This document shows, piece by piece, positions 13,935-20,468 of a DNA stretch of 20,560 bases. The notes beneath the pieces were generated by a model. It had not been told where the DNA came from. It worked only from the letters and a program-made list of their open reading frames with translations, and ran no database searches. This DNA is from a virus. The translations under genes and the position numbers were made by a program. The stretch covers positions 1 to 20,560 of the IMG/VR virus record IMGVR_UViG_3300023223_000354. One strand, given 5' to 3'. How positions within the stretch are numbered: the stretch's first letter is position 1; every line of letters begins with the position of its first letter.

Positions 13935-14762
13935 ATGCCATTTGTAGCAGCAGGGGCCGGGGCAGCATTAGGAGCATTTGGTGGAGGGCAAGCAGATGTT
14001 TCCACCTCTACTCGTCGGTTAAATTTGCCAGGAAGAAGTATTTTAGAGAAAACAGTTGAAGACCAGTCTTTAGCTAGTTTTCGTGATTTACAAAGATTTG
14101 CAGCTGCAGGGCCAGGAGTGGGCGATGTATCTAGAGGGCTACAGGCTCAAAGGGAGTTAGCGGAAGAGGTGGGTCGTGGACCCGGTCTCTTGTTGAGTCG
14201 TGGACAAGATGTAGCTCAACAGTTATTTGCCCCACAGAGGTTGGCATTGCAACAGCAATTTGAACAACAAGGTGTTGAGACTTCACGTTTATCTGCTCAG
14301 CTTGGTAGACAAGTAGATGATCCTATTCTTAGGGCTAAATTGGCTCAGGCTCAAGGACAACAACTTGGGGTACTTGGATCTCAGCAAGCAGCGTTATCTC
14401 TGCAGCTTGGAAGGCAATTTGGACAAGAACAACTTGCAGGCAGAGCGGGTAGAGCACAGATCCTAGGAGGTTTAGGCCAACAGGCATTTGGTACTCAGCA
14501 AGGATTACTTGGATTAGGGCAGAATGTTCTTGCTCAAGAAAGACAATTTAGACTTGCAAGAGCTGGAGTTACTGAGACTACCACCTCCGGTGGAGGGCTT
14601 AAAGGTGCCATTACTGGAGCACTTGGTGGAGCTGGGGCAGGATTAAATCTTGCTCAAGGTTTGGGAAGTTTTGGGGGAGGCGGTGGTGGCGGGGCTCAAC
14701 AATTTGGGTTTGCACAGCAGGCACCTCAAGGCGGTCCAGGTGCTCGTCCATTTTCGTTTTAG
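13935..14762 (+). CDS. Internal virion (ejection) protein, small
   Basis: This 275 aa protein is Gln/Gly/Ala/Leu-rich and has no charged globular domain. The N-terminus AAGAGAALGAFGGG (6-19) and residues about 220-255 (GLKGAITGALGGAGAG then FGGGGGGG) form glycine-zipper-like stretches able to enter membranes. The middle (80-210) is amphipathic helix with many Gln. The first gene of the ejectosome block in P22-like and T7-like phages looks like this: such proteins leave the capsid with the DNA and build a channel across the host envelope. The assignment is from composition and gene order. It starts two bases after the GNAT-gene stop and has only a weak ribosome site. Confidence 0.65.
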   Translation: MPFVAAGAGAALGAFGGGQADVSTSTRRLNLPGRSILEKTVEDQSLASFRDLQRFAAAGPGVGDVSRGLQAQRELAEEVGRGPGLLLSRGQDVAQQLFAPQRLALQQQFEQQGVETSRLSAQLGRQVDDPILRAKLAQAQGQQLGVLGSQQAALSLQLGRQFGQEQLAGRAGRAQILGGLGQQAFGTQQGLLGLGQNVLAQERQFRLARAGVTETTTSGGGLKGAITGALGGAGAGLNLAQGLGSFGGGGGGGAQQFGFAQQAPQGGPGARPFSF

Positions 14763-14777
14763 TGAGAAAGGTAAATA

Positions 14778-15815
14778 ATGCCAGGAAATTTAGAACTTTT
14801 AAAAGCATTTGAATTGTTTGGAGACGCCATGCAGGACTTTAATCAGGCCTCTGCGGTGAGACAAATCAATGAACGACTTGGAGACCTTACGGCACAAGAA
14901 CGAGCCGTTACGCAGCAACTTGAATCAGCTCGGGCTGATATTGGCACCACCCCAACTCCAGAGCAACGCGAAGGGATTGAAAACTTACAACAACAGGCTA
15001 CAGGGTTCCTAGATCAGCGTAAGTCCCTTGCGGGGCAAGCTACACGACGTCTGACAGCACTCGGACTCCCGGTGGCACAGACACAGGCTGTAGCTCAGAG
15101 TATTTTCCAAGGTCCATCAGCAGTGGAACTTCAGCTCGAAGGGCAATTGGAATTACAAGAACGGGGCTTCGCTTTTAAAAGAGAGCAAGCCGCTTTAGAT
15201 CGACCAGCTGAAATTGCAGAAGGGAAAGCCAAAACTGCTGCAGCTCAATCTGAAAGAGCTGTAAAGTTTTTTGACACATTTCAAAAAAGGAATTCGAATA
15301 CTATTGAAGCATTAGATAGTGCCAATAGAGCGCGAACATTGGTTCAAAATAATAACCTAGGGGCAGCAATTGGAATTGTCACCACGATGCTTGTACGGGC
15401 TTCTGGAGACGTCCGTCCCTCTGATAAAGATATCGAGCGTATTGAGCTTACGCAAGATGTAAAGGGGCTTCTTAAAAGAGGGGCTTTTCGCAAAGCGTTT
15501 AACGAGATGACTCCAGAAGAAAAAGAGAATGCTTTATCGCTTCTCACCACAATGGAGAGTAACATAACTAAGATCTTGAATGATAAAGCTGCTTCTTTTT
15601 CTAAGAATAGATCTAGAATTTTGGGAGTGGAAGAAGACGTATTTAGACAACAATTATTAGATGATGTTGGTCTCACCCCAACCGAAGGTGGAAAACCCAG
15701 CATCCGAGACTTAATTTTTGAAGGAACAAAAGGTGAGGGTGAAGAAATCAGACGTGGCGGGACCATTCCAACTGGCACCACCCCAACTGAAGCTGCCACT
15801 TTTAATTTTCAATAA
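14778..15815 (+). CDS. Internal virion (ejection) protein, coiled-coil
   Basis: This 345 aa protein is almost all helix. Residues 15-110 read as a Gln/Glu/Leu heptad coil (QINERLGDLTAQERAVTQQL), and 135-290 is a second helical region with charged ends (ALSLLTTMESNITKIL near 250-265). The C-terminus is Gly/Thr-rich and disordered-looking (RRGGTIPTGTTPTEAATF). No enzyme motif, signal peptide or zipper is seen. Between the Gly/Gln-rich and the 743 aa protein, this is the expected middle ejection protein of a three-gene set. AAAGG at 14766-14770 precedes the ATG. A long open frame on the opposite strand (15344-15799) is treated as a codon-usage shadow. Confidence 0.65.
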   Translation: MPGNLELLKAFELFGDAMQDFNQASAVRQINERLGDLTAQERAVTQQLESARADIGTTPTPEQREGIENLQQQATGFLDQRKSLAGQATRRLTALGLPVAQTQAVAQSIFQGPSAVELQLEGQLELQERGFAFKREQAALDRPAEIAEGKAKTAAAQSERAVKFFDTFQKRNSNTIEALDSANRARTLVQNNNLGAAIGIVTTMLVRASGDVRPSDKDIERIELTQDVKGLLKRGAFRKAFNEMTPEEKENALSLLTTMESNITKILNDKAASFSKNRSRILGVEEDVFRQQLLDDVGLTPTEGGKPSIRDLIFEGTKGEGEEIRRGGTIPTGTTPTEAATFNFQ

Positions 15816-15830
15816 GAAAGAGTATCAAAA

Positions 15831-18062
15831 ATGGCTGATGAGCAAAGAAAACCTCCAACCGGCCTCTCTCCAAGAGATCAGGCTGATCTTGAAAGGTTGC
15901 GAGAACTGCAGGGCACTCCTCGGGTTCCAGAGCCAGAACCTGTTCCCCTCCTTAGGCCAGACATGTCTCAGTTCGACCCGTCAAAACCTGGGTTCGACAC
16001 CACCACTTTCCTCAGCCAAAAAGGCGTTAAAGTTATCGCCCCTGGATCCGAACGTGGACGTCTCATTGTAGAAGATGATCGTACTGGCGAAAGGAAAGAA
16101 ATTGAAGTGGCTAATGTACTGCAGCAAGAAGGATTAGCTCCGGACCAATTTAACTACATGCTTAACCGTCCTGAAACTGCACTTCCCACGTCCCCCTTAT
16201 CAATAGCCGAAAGGTTCCAAGTCATTGGGTTAGGTAATAGACGAGGGCAGGTTTCTTGGCTCAGAAACAACTTTGAAGACGTTGCTGAGATTCCAGAATC
16301 GCGTGATTTAGTGGTTAAAAAAGATGGAGTGTGGCATAGGATTGATGGTCAAGCATTCTCCACTCCAGATGCCTGGGAATGGACTAAAGAAGTGGTTGCG
16401 GATATAGCAGATGTAGTGCCTGAGATTGTTGTAGGGACTGAGATTGGCTTGGTGGCCGCAGTTAGTGGTCCGCTTGTTTTAAAAGCTGCTCCATTGATTG
16501 GAGCTGGCGGGGAAATCATGAGAACTTCTCTTGGACGCTTGGCAGGCACTTATGAGGCCACCGTGGATGAACAAGTCGCTGATGTTGCTGTGGAGACTGT
16601 TTTAGCTTTAGGCGGCGAGGGAGTGGTATTGGGCGCAAAGCCTATTTTTAAACAAATATTTAAGGCTGTAAAAAATATTAATCGCGGAGCGTCTGATGCA
16701 ACAAAAGGTATGATATCTCAGATATTAGGAGTTATGAATAAGACTGGTCCCAGAGCCACTGACGAGTTATTTAAAAATCCGATTAAAATGCAGAATACTA
16801 TAAATAGATTCATGGATCAGGCATCTAAGACTTTGAGAAAGAGTAAGTTTTCTCAGGAAACTATTGATGAATCCAGACGTCTTATGGGTAAAGAGATGGA
16901 GAGAAACTTTGCCGACTTCTCTCGCATGGCTGGGAAATCTCTTTCTAAAACTTGGACAGAAGGAACAGAGCGAATTCTCAAAAATGTTCCTGAGGATGCA
17001 TCTTTTAACCTTAAAGAGACAGGCACTAGTTTACTTCAGACAATGGAGCAAATGGGGTTTGGTCAGATTAAAAAAACCAGTGAAGGAGCCCTTAAATTTA
17101 AAACATTTACTAAGTCTGAAATTAGAAAAAATCTTGAAGAGTTAACTGGTACTCAAGCTAGTACTTTTACTCAGCAACAGTTAGATGCTGTGGCTCCTTT
17201 AATTGCAGAACTCCAAGATTTAGCCGCATCTAGCACTCTTAAAGGGAGGGCCGGAGCTAAACAATTAATGGAAGATCGTGGATCTTTATCTAAACTGATT
17301 ACGAATATTGGAGACGAGTATCCACAGATTAAAGCTCCCTTAGAACAAATCCGGGAATCATTAGATAGTCAGATCAGTAAGGGGTTGACTATTATCACAG
17401 TAGGGCGCACCGGGGCCGCGCAGCGCGTAATTAAGACGGACACTGCAATAAGACAATTTGAATCCTTGAGGAAAAGATGGGCCGCCATGGCTGATGATCT
17501 TAAAGCTGTAAAAGCTGTAGCTCCCGGAGATAAGGAAGTTCCAACCATGCAAGCTCTTATGACTGACTCTCCGGTGAGATCCAGACAACTACGGGACGCG
17601 ATGGCTGGCGCTATTAGATCAATGGATGAAGCTGGAGTAAAAGGGGGCCAAAAAATTATGGATCGGATGATTCATATTGAAGCCTCAAGTAAATATATTG
17701 ATTGGTACCCTCGTGCAGACAAGATTCAAGGAATTGGCGCTGCTACAATAGCTTATGGTTCCGGGTTTACAGGGATCTTCCCAGCATTTATTGCATCTAC
17801 ATCTCCAGCATTAGGAAGAAGAATGGCCATTGGAATGTCTGGAGTGAGTAATTTGCTCAAAACTTTGTCCCCAAGTCAAATTTCTAGAGTCTTGGAAAAC
17901 GATATCGCGATGCGCAACCTTATACAAGGCACGGTTAGGTCTGTGTTTGAAGGGGAGCAATTGGCACGAGAATTAGAAGGACAATTGCAAGATTTGCGCC
18001 AATTGCAAGAGACTGGAGCACAACAAGGTGCTGCGCAGTCACAACAGCAAGCTCAGCAATGA
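15831..18062 (+). CDS. Large internal virion / DNA transfer protein
   Basis: This 743 aa protein has a Pro/Glu-rich N-terminus (residues 1-50), a mixed domain (50-180) and hydrophobic or amphipathic helical segments at about 190-225 (VVGTEIGLVAAVSGPLVLKA), 250-275 and 630-680 (IGAATIAYGSGFTGIFPAFI), separated by long charged helical stretches. It ends in a Gln-rich tail (GAQQGAAQSQQQAQQ). The layout fits the largest podovirus ejection protein, which spans the inner membrane after release. I see no transglycosylase or other enzyme motif (no clear SLT catalytic Glu region), unlike T7 gp16. Its stop overlaps the start of the holin candidate (ATGA). Confidence 0.7.
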   Translation: MADEQRKPPTGLSPRDQADLERLRELQGTPRVPEPEPVPLLRPDMSQFDPSKPGFDTTTFLSQKGVKVIAPGSERGRLIVEDDRTGERKEIEVANVLQQEGLAPDQFNYMLNRPETALPTSPLSIAERFQVIGLGNRRGQVSWLRNNFEDVAEIPESRDLVVKKDGVWHRIDGQAFSTPDAWEWTKEVVADIADVVPEIVVGTEIGLVAAVSGPLVLKAAPLIGAGGEIMRTSLGRLAGTYEATVDEQVADVAVETVLALGGEGVVLGAKPIFKQIFKAVKNINRGASDATKGMISQILGVMNKTGPRATDELFKNPIKMQNTINRFMDQASKTLRKSKFSQETIDESRRLMGKEMERNFADFSRMAGKSLSKTWTEGTERILKNVPEDASFNLKETGTSLLQTMEQMGFGQIKKTSEGALKFKTFTKSEIRKNLEELTGTQASTFTQQQLDAVAPLIAELQDLAASSTLKGRAGAKQLMEDRGSLSKLITNIGDEYPQIKAPLEQIRESLDSQISKGLTIITVGRTGAAQRVIKTDTAIRQFESLRKRWAAMADDLKAVKAVAPGDKEVPTMQALMTDSPVRSRQLRDAMAGAIRSMDEAGVKGGQKIMDRMIHIEASSKYIDWYPRADKIQGIGAATIAYGSGFTGIFPAFIASTSPALGRRMAIGMSGVSNLLKTLSPSQISRVLENDIAMRNLIQGTVRSVFEGEQLARELEGQLQDLRQLQETGAQQGAAQSQQQAQQ

Positions 18063-18343
18063 GCAACGTAAATAAGGACATTGTAGAGATTAAAACTTGC
18101 TTATCTGAGCTGAAGGATGATGTCTCTGCTATTAGGGTTACTCAGGAAAAGCAAGAAACAGTATTGCGTAAGCACGTCAAGCGTACTGATGTTTTGGAAG
18201 AAAAGGTGGTCCCACTTGCTGAAGACCGTAAATTCAAAGAGAAACTTTGGGAATGGTCTGGACGCCTCTGGGCAGCTGTCGCTGCAACCGCTGGTACAGC
18301 ATTAGGAGTTTACGAAGCGTATCAATATGTTGTTGGAAAATAA
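18059..18343 (+). CDS. XhlA-like holin candidate
   Basis: This 94 aa protein has a charged N-terminal coiled coil (residues 5-60, DIVEIKTCLSELKDDVSAIR) and one C-terminal membrane segment (about 68-86, GRLWAAVAATAGTALGVYEA). This is the layout of XhlA-family haemolysin-like holins and of some phage lysis regulators: the coil faces the cytoplasm and the helix sits in the inner membrane, making holes at lysis. The start overlaps the ejection-protein stop (ATGA). No endolysin follows in the window, so the partner must be elsewhere or differ in type. Assignment rests on topology and position. Confidence 0.6.
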   Translation: MSNVNKDIVEIKTCLSELKDDVSAIRVTQEKQETVLRKHVKRTDVLEEKVVPLAEDRKFKEKLWEWSGRLWAAVAATAGTALGVYEAYQYVVGK

Positions 18344-18370
18344 AACATCTTATATGATAAGTAAAAGATG
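18330..18370 (+). promoter_or_regulatory. Candidate promoter and dyads before the second holin gene
   Basis: TTGTTG (18330-18335) and TATGAT (18353-18358) are 17 bases apart, with a good -10 and a poor -35. The -10 lies in a nested dyad: CATCTT/AAGATG (18346-18351 with 18365-18370) around CTTAT-ATG-ATAAG (18349-18361). This could allow separate, regulated timing of the downstream membrane protein gene. It is AT-rich intergenic sequence, so chance matches are likely. Confidence 0.3.
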
Positions 18371-18414
18371 ATAATGTAATTACAGTGTCATATATGATTA
18401 AATAGGAGGATCTT

Positions 18415-18633
18415 ATGGATTTATTAAGTTATTTTTTAGAAGAGTACCCAGCACTCGCTTACATCACTGGTGGGCTTGCTATCGCAATCGGAGCTTATGC
18501 TGGATATGTGAAGCTCACTCCAAATAAAGAAGATGATAAGAAATGGGCGAAAATCAAAGCTTCCCGAGTATGGGGTCCACTGATTCGTCTAGTTTCTCGC
18601 ACCTCCGCAGCGAAGAAGCCTGAAGAAAAGTAG
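18415..18633 (+). CDS. Small membrane protein, second holin candidate
   Basis: This 72 aa protein has one membrane segment (residues 13-33, ALAYITGGLAIAIGAYAGYV) and then a hydrophilic, positively charged tail with KEDDKKWAKIKASRVWGPLI and a Lys-rich end. Phage holins or holin antagonists with the pattern TM - T-P-x-K-x-D-D - W/L-rich helix are common next to lysis genes, so a holin or pinholin-like function is inferred. It has an excellent AGGAGG site at 18403-18408, unlike the preceding gene. It converges on a minus-strand gene whose 3' end overlaps it by 80 bases. Confidence 0.65.
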   Translation: MDLLSYFLEEYPALAYITGGLAIAIGAYAGYVKLTPNKEDDKKWAKIKASRVWGPLIRLVSRTSAAKKPEEK

Positions 18634-18808
18634 CGTTGAGAGTTTCACCCAGCGTACAACGCTTTCTCAACTTCTCTAACTTCTCATCCACTTCTTTCCT
18701 CAGCTCCCTTTGGTGCAATATAAACAGGATAAGAATAGCCAGGCACCCTAGTGGGTTGGTGGTGTACAAAGCGTACACTGTCAAAAGATATATGACTAAC
18801 CTAATCAA
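18554..18808 (-). CDS. Small membrane protein with TTG start, convergent overlap
   Basis: This 84 aa protein starts with TTG at 18808, chosen because GGAG lies five bases upstream and the preceding gene stops directly before it (TAA then TTG, no gap). The N-terminus has two closely spaced hydrophobic stretches (residues 3-15 and 18-31, LGCLAILILFIL) and then a charged helical segment (QRELRKEVDEKLEKLRKR). The last 26 codons run antisense over the end of the 72 aa holin candidate, which is unusual but seen at tight convergent junctions. Membrane topology with a charged helix resembles inner-membrane spanins or antiholins, but no evidence distinguishes these. Confidence 0.55.
   Translation of the reverse strand: MIRLVIYLLTVYALYTTNPLGCLAILILFILHQRELRKEVDEKLEKLRKRCTLGETLNATFLQASSLRRCEKLDESVDPILGKL
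18632..18671. terminator. Alternative stem-loops at the convergent junction
   Basis: AGCGTTG (18632-18638) can pair with CAACGCT (18657-18663), and GTTGAGA (18635-18641) with TCTCAAC (18665-18671). The two 7-bp stems exclude each other and lie directly after the plus-strand stop. A T-tract is absent, so this is at best a weak terminator or RNA end-processing site. Confidence 0.3.
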
Positions 18809-18988
18809 TTATGCTCCATCGTCGAAAGCAGATGCATTAATAAAAACTCGCTTTATTTCTCTAAACCCCTCTTTAATATATGAAATGGATTGTTCAGTGG
18901 CTTCTTTATGACCACCAAAGTATACTGCCCATTGCTGCTCATGAGTTTCATCATTGGTATATAAGACTATTAATAAAAGTTTATTCAT
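18809..18988 (-). CDS. 59-aa protein of unknown function
   Basis: This gene is shorter than a 60-codon cut-off. It starts with ATG at 18988 (GGAG about five bases before it) and stops with TAA at 18809-18811, directly against the TTG start of the 84 aa gene. The protein begins MNKLLLIVLYTNDETHEQQW, then has FGGHKEATEQSISYIKEGF and a short acidic end (ASAFDDGA). Its hydrophobic start is too short for a clear membrane helix and reads better as a beta-strand of a small alpha/beta domain. Position and spacing support a real coupled gene; function is unknown. Confidence 0.65.
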   Translation of the reverse strand: MNKLLLIVLYTNDETHEQQWAVYFGGHKEATEQSISYIKEGFREIKRVFINASAFDDGA

Positions 18989-19013
18989 TTCTCTCCAGTG
19001 AATACGTTTTTAT

Positions 19014-19044
19014 CCAGTAAATGTACTAAACCTACATTTGCTGG
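19014..19044 (-). promoter_or_regulatory. Strong stem-loop abutting the protease stop codon
   Basis: CCAGTAAATGTA (19014-19025) and TACATTTGCTGG (19033-19044) pair over twelve positions with one mismatch and a seven-base loop. The stem ends exactly where the protease stop codon begins. In the minus direction no U-tract follows, so this is more likely an RNA-stabilising or processing hairpin, or a protein-binding dyad, than an intrinsic terminator. Confidence 0.55.
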
Positions 19045-19728
19045 TTATTTCTGGTCTAAAAATTCTCGCACAGTCTCTAATGGAATCAAAGCCCCAAACC
19101 CCCCTTGACTCGCCACGACCACGGCAACGAGTTCCCCATCCATATTCACCACTGGTGACCCACTCTGTCCCGGAGCCACAAACATGGTAGATATTATAAG
19201 GTCCCCCTGCCAAAAACACAAAAAGGGTAAAGATCTATCCCTAATAGTCCCCCTAGGGCATCTTTCCCCCGGAATGGTTATTCCTGCCAATATCTCTACA
19301 AAGTCTTCATAGAACAGTATGCCAGTCACTACAACGGGTCCTTGAGCCTTTGGGTACCCCCCAGAAACGATTCTTTCTCCAAGATGGTACTCCTGGGCTA
19401 GGCGTAGTGCCTTAAGGCCGTCGGGGGCCTCTAGGAGGCACAGATCCCGTTCTGGATCTCTTCTCAGCACTTTCAACTTTCCAACCCGGAGGCCATCAAA
19501 TGAGATGGTTTTATATGATTTCTTATGACATACGTGTGAATTAGACAGCACATATCGCTGCCCCTTATAAGAGATGATGCCACCGGTCCCTGTCCCCATC
19601 TCGTCCGAGACTTTGACAACGCTACGCGGTAACGCCTTTTTCCGCATTTCAAGGCGGATCACCGGGTAGATGAGGTATAGAATCATGATCATATTTAAAG
19701 GGATTAGGGTTAGGGCTAATTTTTTCAT
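19045..19728 (-). CDS. Membrane-anchored trypsin-like serine protease
   Basis: This 227 aa protein has an N-terminal membrane anchor or uncleaved signal (residues 4-23, LALTLIPLNMIMILYLIYPV) and a chymotrypsin-fold domain. The triad is visible: His65 in VLSNSHVC, Asp95 in RDLCLLE, and Ser189 in GQSGSPVV. A glycine-rich GTGTGGIIS strand precedes the His, as in HtrA/Do-type and other bacterial trypsin-like proteases, but no PDZ domain follows. Cys 67, 97, 157 and 171 could form disulfides if the domain lies outside the cytoplasm. It starts in ATGA overlap with the cysteine-cluster gene (site GAGG seven bases upstream). Such proteases occur in some phage genomes; the target is unknown, and envelope proteolysis at infection or lysis is my inference. 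Confidence 0.85.
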   Translation of the reverse strand: MKKLALTLIPLNMIMILYLIYPVIRLEMRKKALPRSVVKVSDEMGTGTGGIISYKGQRYVLSNSHVCHKKSYKTISFDGLRVGKLKVLRRDPERDLCLLEAPDGLKALRLAQEYHLGERIVSGGYPKAQGPVVVTGILFYEDFVEILAGITIPGERCPRGTIRDRSLPFLCFWQGDLIISTMFVAPGQSGSPVVNMDGELVAVVVASQGGFGALIPLETVREFLDQK

Positions 19729-19997
19729 TTCTTTTCCTCGTCTGGCAGCTTCCTGATTGCTGCTAATTCATCATCAGAATATGATCTAACATTACAAATC
19801 CATGTCCGACAAATTAAGGGATGCTCATCAGTCCCCCAGATGGCACACTTCCCATCTGTGAAGTGCTCGCACTGAGTGTTGTACCCTTCCACGCTGTCAC
19901 ACCCCTCAATATAAGCCTCCATGGGGATCACTTTATATGGCCCAGGCCCCCATTGACAACAGTTCTTTGTGCATTCAGAGCAAGATTTAATAGTCAT
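19725..19997 (-). CDS. YkgJ-like CxxCxxxCC cysteine-cluster protein
   Basis: This 90 aa protein has nine Cys: C6-x2-C9-x3-C13-C14 at the N-terminus, then C33, C43, C51, C63 and C68. The first cluster, together with GKCAIWG and HPLICRTWIC, matches the pattern of the CxxCxxCC (YkgJ-type) family, in which the second half reads C-x-I-Y-x-x-R-P-x-x-C-R. Members are thought to bind zinc or an iron-sulfur cluster; biochemical roles are poorly defined. The C-terminus is a charged helix (SDDELAAIRKLPDEEKK). It overlaps both the upstream 98 aa gene and the downstream protease gene by ATGA, suggesting that the three products are made in fixed ratio. Confidence 0.75.
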   Translation of the reverse strand: MTIKSCSECTKNCCQWGPGPYKVIPMEAYIEGCDSVEGYNTQCEHFTDGKCAIWGTDEHPLICRTWICNVRSYSDDELAAIRKLPDEEKK

Positions 19998-20290
19998 TCC
20001 ACATCCGGTTCTGCGCCACTTCCTCTGGCAATGTCACTTATCTTTAAATTATCAATCTCCATAGCTTGAAGATCCAATAACGCCGCCAGGTCTTTCAGAG
20101 CCCCGGCATGCAGCACAGCTGAGATCGGGGATTGGTTGATTAGGTCAAGGGCATGCGCAGCACCCTCGCGGACGTCTGCTGCGGCAGCACGTAGCCCAGC
20201 ATTATAACTCCATGCCATGACGTCAAACGTGGCTCCAAGACTAGACTCTTCTTCTTTCAGCAACTTTTCTTTTAGATCTGCACTGGTCAT
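19994..20290 (-). CDS. 98-aa helical protein of unknown function
   Basis: This protein starts at ATG 20290 with an excellent AGGAG site (on the minus strand, in AAAGAGGAGAAAACAAATG). It is predicted almost wholly helical and Ala/Leu/Asp-rich: an acidic first helix (LKEKLLKEEESS), then YNAGLRAAAADVREGAAHAL (29-48) and LKDLAALLDLQAMEIDNL. There is no Cys, no membrane segment and no known motif. Its stop overlaps the start of the cysteine-cluster gene (ATGA), so it belongs to the same translation unit as that gene and the protease, perhaps as a partner or regulator. No family is recognised. Confidence 0.7.
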   Translation of the reverse strand: MTSADLKEKLLKEEESSLGATFDVMAWSYNAGLRAAAADVREGAAHALDLINQSPISAVLHAGALKDLAALLDLQAMEIDNLKISDIARGSGAEPDVE

Positions 20291-20468
20291 TTGTTTTCTC
20301 CTCTTTAAATACTTTTTCTAAAAACTTAAACATCCTAATTGTAGTATTAAAAACAAATACACATCCTTCTATATCAAGTATGTATCCATTATTTACTTGT
20401 TGAATATGATATGAAGTATCAAAATAGCTTTCATCAGGATCAAGTGGACCTTCAATAGTATACGGCAT
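20241..20468 (-). CDS. 75-aa protein of unknown function
   Basis: This gene starts at ATG 20468 after an AAGGAGC site four bases upstream, and shares TAATG with the stop of the partial gene before it. The first 50 residues look like a small beta-rich domain (YHIQQVNNGYILDIEGCVFV, residues 20-39) followed by a helix and a very basic end (KRKVAERRRV). The 3' end overlaps the next gene by 50 bases and covers its ribosome site, an unusually large overlap that might reduce or couple its translation. It is not recognised. Confidence 0.65.
   Translation of the reverse strand: MPYTIEGPLDPDESYFDTSYHIQQVNNGYILDIEGCVFVFNTTIRMFKFLEKVFKEEKTNDQCRSKRKVAERRRV

Noticed and set aside
15344-15799. Long (151 codon) open frame on the minus strand within the coiled-coil ejection protein gene
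   Set aside because: It lies wholly antisense to a well-supported gene in a tightly packed plus-strand operon, lacks a good ribosome site, and has a Ser/Val/Pro-rich composition typical of an antisense shadow.
18636-18911. Plus-strand 91 codon frame after the second holin candidate
   Set aside because: It has no ribosome site; the two minus-strand genes covering the same stretch (18554-18808 and 18809-18988) have Shine-Dalgarno sites and protein-like composition.
19010-19219. Minus-strand 69 codon frame overlapping the protease 3' end
   Set aside because: It is in a different frame from the protease, which has an intact catalytic triad; the frame reads as Gly/Arg-rich noise.
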